NCBI GenBank assembly: GCA_028485475.2
Contig: CP144143.1
Location: forward strand, 868,001 to 932,000
Length of the DNA: 64,000 nucleotides
Reading direction: 5' to 3'
DNA from: Chitinophagaceae bacterium C216
GTDB taxonomy: Bacteria > Bacteroidota > Bacteroidia > Chitinophagales > Chitinophagaceae
This document shows positions 61,737-64,000 of the stretch, piece by piece. The translations under genes were made by a program, and so were the position numbers. The notes under the pieces were generated by a model, which did no database searches, was not told the origin of the DNA, and saw only the letters and a list, made by a program, of their open reading frames with translations. The stretch's first letter is position 1. Each line of letters begins with the position of its first letter.

Positions 61737-63191
61737 ATGCAGGAAAGAGTAAACCACATTAAAGATTTATATAGCAAAACTTACCATAAAGAACCCCGAA
61801 ACATTGATATATTGCCTCAGGCGGGTAGCGAGCGCCGTTATTTCCGAATTTGGAGTGATGCAAATGATTCCGTTATCGGTACCTACGGAGCTAATATCCC
61901 GGAGAATGAGACATTTTTTTATTTCTCCGAGCACTTTCAGAAAAAGCATCTACCCGTAGCCAATATTTATGCGGTAAGTGAAGACAGACAATACTATTTG
62001 CAAGAGGATTTCGGAGATGTTTCTTTAATCAGTCGTCTCGAATCTGAAGGATATACACCAGAAGTATATAATTTGTTCAAACGCAGCCTAGAGGAACTCG
62101 CACGGTTACAGGTGACGGGAGATCAGGGACTGGATTATAATAAATGCCTTACTAATAAGGAATTTGGCAAACAGGCTATTATGGCCGATTTGCTATATTT
62201 TAAATATTATTTTCTGGATGCATTGCGCAAGCCTTATGATAAACAGAAGTTGATCGACGATTTTGAAGCGCTGAGTAATTATCTCACACATACCGATCAT
62301 AAATTTTTTATGTTTCGGGATTTTCAAAGTCGCAATATTCAGGTGATGCCTGATAATTCTGTGCATTTCATAGATTATCAAGGAGGCATGAAAGGTGCAC
62401 CTCAGTACGATGTAGCATCTTTGCTGTGGCAGGCACGTGCCGCATTACCCGAAGATTGGAAGCATAATCTGCTGCAGGACTATATGAATGCGCTTGAGCC
62501 CTTATTAAACAAGCCTTTGAATAAGCTTACCTTCGTAAGTCAGTACTATGGTTATGTATTAATAAGATTGCTGCAGGTATTAGGGGCTTATGGTTTCAGA
62601 GGACTTTTTGAAAGAAAAGCCCATTTCCTTACCAGCATTCCTCTGGCATTAAAGAATTTAAAAGCTTTTTTGCAAACCTATCCTATGAGTATTGCATTGC
62701 TGGAGTTTGAAAAAGTATTGCAGATATGTGTGGATGATGAGATTATCCAGCAGTTTACTCCGGTACAAGCTACACACGAAACACCCTTGGTGGTGAAGGT
62801 TTGCAGCTTTTCTTATAAAAAAGGATTACCTGTAAAAGATGAAGAAAATGGCGGAGGATTTGTATTTGACTGCCGCGGTATATTAAACCCCGGTCGCATT
62901 GAAAGCATGAAAAAACTCACAGGTCGTGATAAAGAAGTGATACAGTTTTTGGAGCAGCAGACCAAAATGCCGGAGTTCTTACATAGTGTGTTTGATGTAG
63001 TGGATATTACTGTAGAGGATTTTATAAAACGTGGATTTACTAGTCTACATGTAAGTTTTGGATGTACTGGTGGACAACACCGCAGTGTATATGCCGCCGA
63101 TGCGCTAGTACGTCATCTTCGCAACAAGTTTAAAGTAAAAGTACAATTGAATCATTACGTACAGGAAGAGAAAAACTGGATTAACGAATAA
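61737..63191 (+). CDS. Aminosugar kinase-like (APH/AmgK-type) domain fused to RapZ C-terminal domain
   Basis: 484 residues from the ATG at 61737 (MQERVNHIKD). Residues about 20-330 are an aminoglycoside-phosphotransferase-type kinase: 'AGSERRYFRI' resembles the nucleotide loop, catalytic Asp195 is in 'FRDFQSRNI', and metal Asp213 is in 'FIDYQGG'. The usual HxD reads RxD. Residues about 360-480 match the RapZ C-terminal domain, with GCTGGQHRSVY at 442-452 and 'FDCRGILNPG'. In E. coli that domain binds GlcN6P. With the nucleotidyltransferase 24 bases downstream, this resembles the AmgK-MurU cell-wall sugar recycling pair. The function is inferred. Confidence 0.88.
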   Translation: MQERVNHIKDLYSKTYHKEPRNIDILPQAGSERRYFRIWSDANDSVIGTYGANIPENETFFYFSEHFQKKHLPVANIYAVSEDRQYYLQEDFGDVSLISRLESEGYTPEVYNLFKRSLEELARLQVTGDQGLDYNKCLTNKEFGKQAIMADLLYFKYYFLDALRKPYDKQKLIDDFEALSNYLTHTDHKFFMFRDFQSRNIQVMPDNSVHFIDYQGGMKGAPQYDVASLLWQARAALPEDWKHNLLQDYMNALEPLLNKPLNKLTFVSQYYGYVLIRLLQVLGAYGFRGLFERKAHFLTSIPLALKNLKAFLQTYPMSIALLEFEKVLQICVDDEIIQQFTPVQATHETPLVVKVCSFSYKKGLPVKDEENGGGFVFDCRGILNPGRIESMKKLTGRDKEVIQFLEQQTKMPEFLHSVFDVVDITVEDFIKRGFTSLHVSFGCTGGQHRSVYAADALVRHLRNKFKVKVQLNHYVQEEKNWINE

Positions 63192-63215
63192 GGTGTAGAG
63201 GCATAAGCAATAGTT

Positions 63216-63965
63216 ATGACAAATATTTCTTCAACTTTTGGAGTATCTCAGGCAATGATATTTTGTGCAGGGCTGGGCACTCGCTTTAAACCCTGGACGG
63301 ATCAACATCCGAAAGCCCTTGCTATTATTAATGGTAAATCCTTGTTGCAACGTAATGTGGAGTATTTGCTGCAATATGGTATTAAGGATATTATTGTTAA
63401 TGTACATCATTTTGCCGATCAGATAGAGGCTGCGGTAAAACAATACAACGGTTGGGGGGCTAATATTGTGATTAGTGATGAGCGGTCCGAAGTACTCGAA
63501 ACTGGAGGCGGATTACTTCATGCTAAGCATTTATTTCGACGGGGAGAGAGGTTTATAACCTGCAACGCCGATATTTTGACGGACTTGAAAATGGATCAAT
63601 TGCTGACATTTCATGAGCAGCAGGCCCCATTGATATCTTTTGCGATAAGCGATAGAAAGACATCGCGAAACCTGTTGTTCGACGAGAATAATATTTTATG
63701 CGGATGGCGTAATAATAGTACCGGAGAAGAAAGAATTGCGGTTTCGGGTAAACAATTATTCCCTAAAGCCTATGACTGTGTGGCCGTTTTTGAATACGGG
63801 GTGTTTGATCATATTCGTTTTACAGGAAAATTTTCGTTGATTGATTTATACTTGGATTTAGCACCCCATCATAAAATTATGGGCTTTGAGCATCATGATG
63901 ATCGTTGGATTGATGTGGGAAAGCCGGAGAGTGTGCCTATTGCGGAAAGTATGTTTAACGAATGA
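63216..63965 (+). CDS. Nucleotidyltransferase, MurU-like
   Basis: 249 residues. The sugar-nucleotide transferase signature 'FCAGLGTRFKPWTDQHPKALAIINGKSLL' lies near residues 16-44, followed by 'ETGGGLLHAKHLF' and 'FITCNADILTDL', the metal-binding Asp region. Size and motifs fit MurNAc-alpha-1-phosphate uridylyltransferase MurU and related short nucleotidyltransferases. The start could also be the ATG at 63255. It follows the kinase-RapZ gene after 24 bases, probably in one operon. Confidence 0.88.
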   Translation: MTNISSTFGVSQAMIFCAGLGTRFKPWTDQHPKALAIINGKSLLQRNVEYLLQYGIKDIIVNVHHFADQIEAAVKQYNGWGANIVISDERSEVLETGGGLLHAKHLFRRGERFITCNADILTDLKMDQLLTFHEQQAPLISFAISDRKTSRNLLFDENNILCGWRNNSTGEERIAVSGKQLFPKAYDCVAVFEYGVFDHIRFTGKFSLIDLYLDLAPHHKIMGFEHHDDRWIDVGKPESVPIAESMFNE

Positions 63966-64000
63966 GGATTTACAAATTGTAATAAAACAAAAAGGTTGAT

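Overview
The window is a gene-dense piece of a Bacteroidota chromosome, probably from the family Chitinophagaceae or a close relative. The evidence is the set of families found almost only in that phylum (DUF3098, DUF2911, DUF5606, DUF3127, carboxypeptidase-regulatory-domain/TonB-type beta-barrel), the phylum promoter signature (TTTG or TTG, about 19-20 bases, then TAnnTTTG), weak Shine-Dalgarno use, and several TTG starts. I see no rRNA, tRNA, insertion sequence, prophage or CRISPR array. About 58 protein genes are supported, most of them core housekeeping genes in short operons or singly, often convergent with very short gaps or overlapping stops.

Layout. 1-6.3 kb: a secreted beta-propeller-like protein, then on the minus strand an ECF sigma factor with a likely anti-sigma protein and two Spy/CnrX-like envelope proteins, preceded by a large outer-membrane beta-barrel. 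6.5-15 kb: a DUF5606 protein with a histone-H1-like tail, an M3 oligopeptidase, a YceI lipoprotein, a DUF2911 protein, a metallo-beta-lactamase-fold hydrolase, a UMF1-type transporter, and the envelope set uppP, DUF3098 and ftsX. 15-25 kb: leuS, a DUF937-OmpA fusion, ruvB, an orphan OmpR-type response regulator, a HerA-like ATPase and rmuC. 25-37 kb: a Rossmann oxidoreductase, a rhodanese-thioredoxin lipoprotein, dGTPase, a ClC channel with CBS domains, mnmE, two thiol-redox proteins, truB, a 2-oxoacid:ferredoxin oxidoreductase alpha subunit, an ABC ATPase and lpxA. 37-48.8 kb: a cysteine-rich AraC regulator, recA, a PAP2-like membrane protein, ssb, a zinc-ribbon protein, a methyltransferase, an S9 peptidase, a DUF3127 protein, an unknown lipoprotein, an ABC-2 permease and cysS. 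48.9-64 kb: an endonuclease/exonuclease/phosphatase-family protein, two rhomboids, rlmD, a DUF1330-like protein, metF, pheS, a CCA-adding-type enzyme, tsaC-like, a GT4 glycosyltransferase, dapD, rsgA, a gamma carbonic anhydrase-like protein, and finally a sugar-kinase/RapZ fusion followed by a MurU-like nucleotidyltransferase.

How genes work together. Translation and tRNA maturation dominate (leuS, cysS, pheS, mnmE, truB, CCA enzyme, tsaC, rlmD, rsgA). DNA repair and recombination (ruvB, recA, ssb, rmuC, HerA-like, dgt) and envelope biogenesis (uppP, lpxA, ftsX, dapD, GT4) follow. The most notable pair is at the right end: an AmgK-like kinase fused to the C-terminal domain of RapZ, next to a MurU-like uridylyltransferase. 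This suggests a peptidoglycan amino-sugar salvage unit with a built-in GlcN6P-sensing domain. A second unit of note is the sigma factor / anti-sigma / periplasmic sensor cluster at 1.4-3.3 kb, which resembles CnrYXH-type envelope signalling. Many genes appear to be transcribed from phylum-type promoters so close to the start codon that the mRNAs would be leaderless or nearly so.
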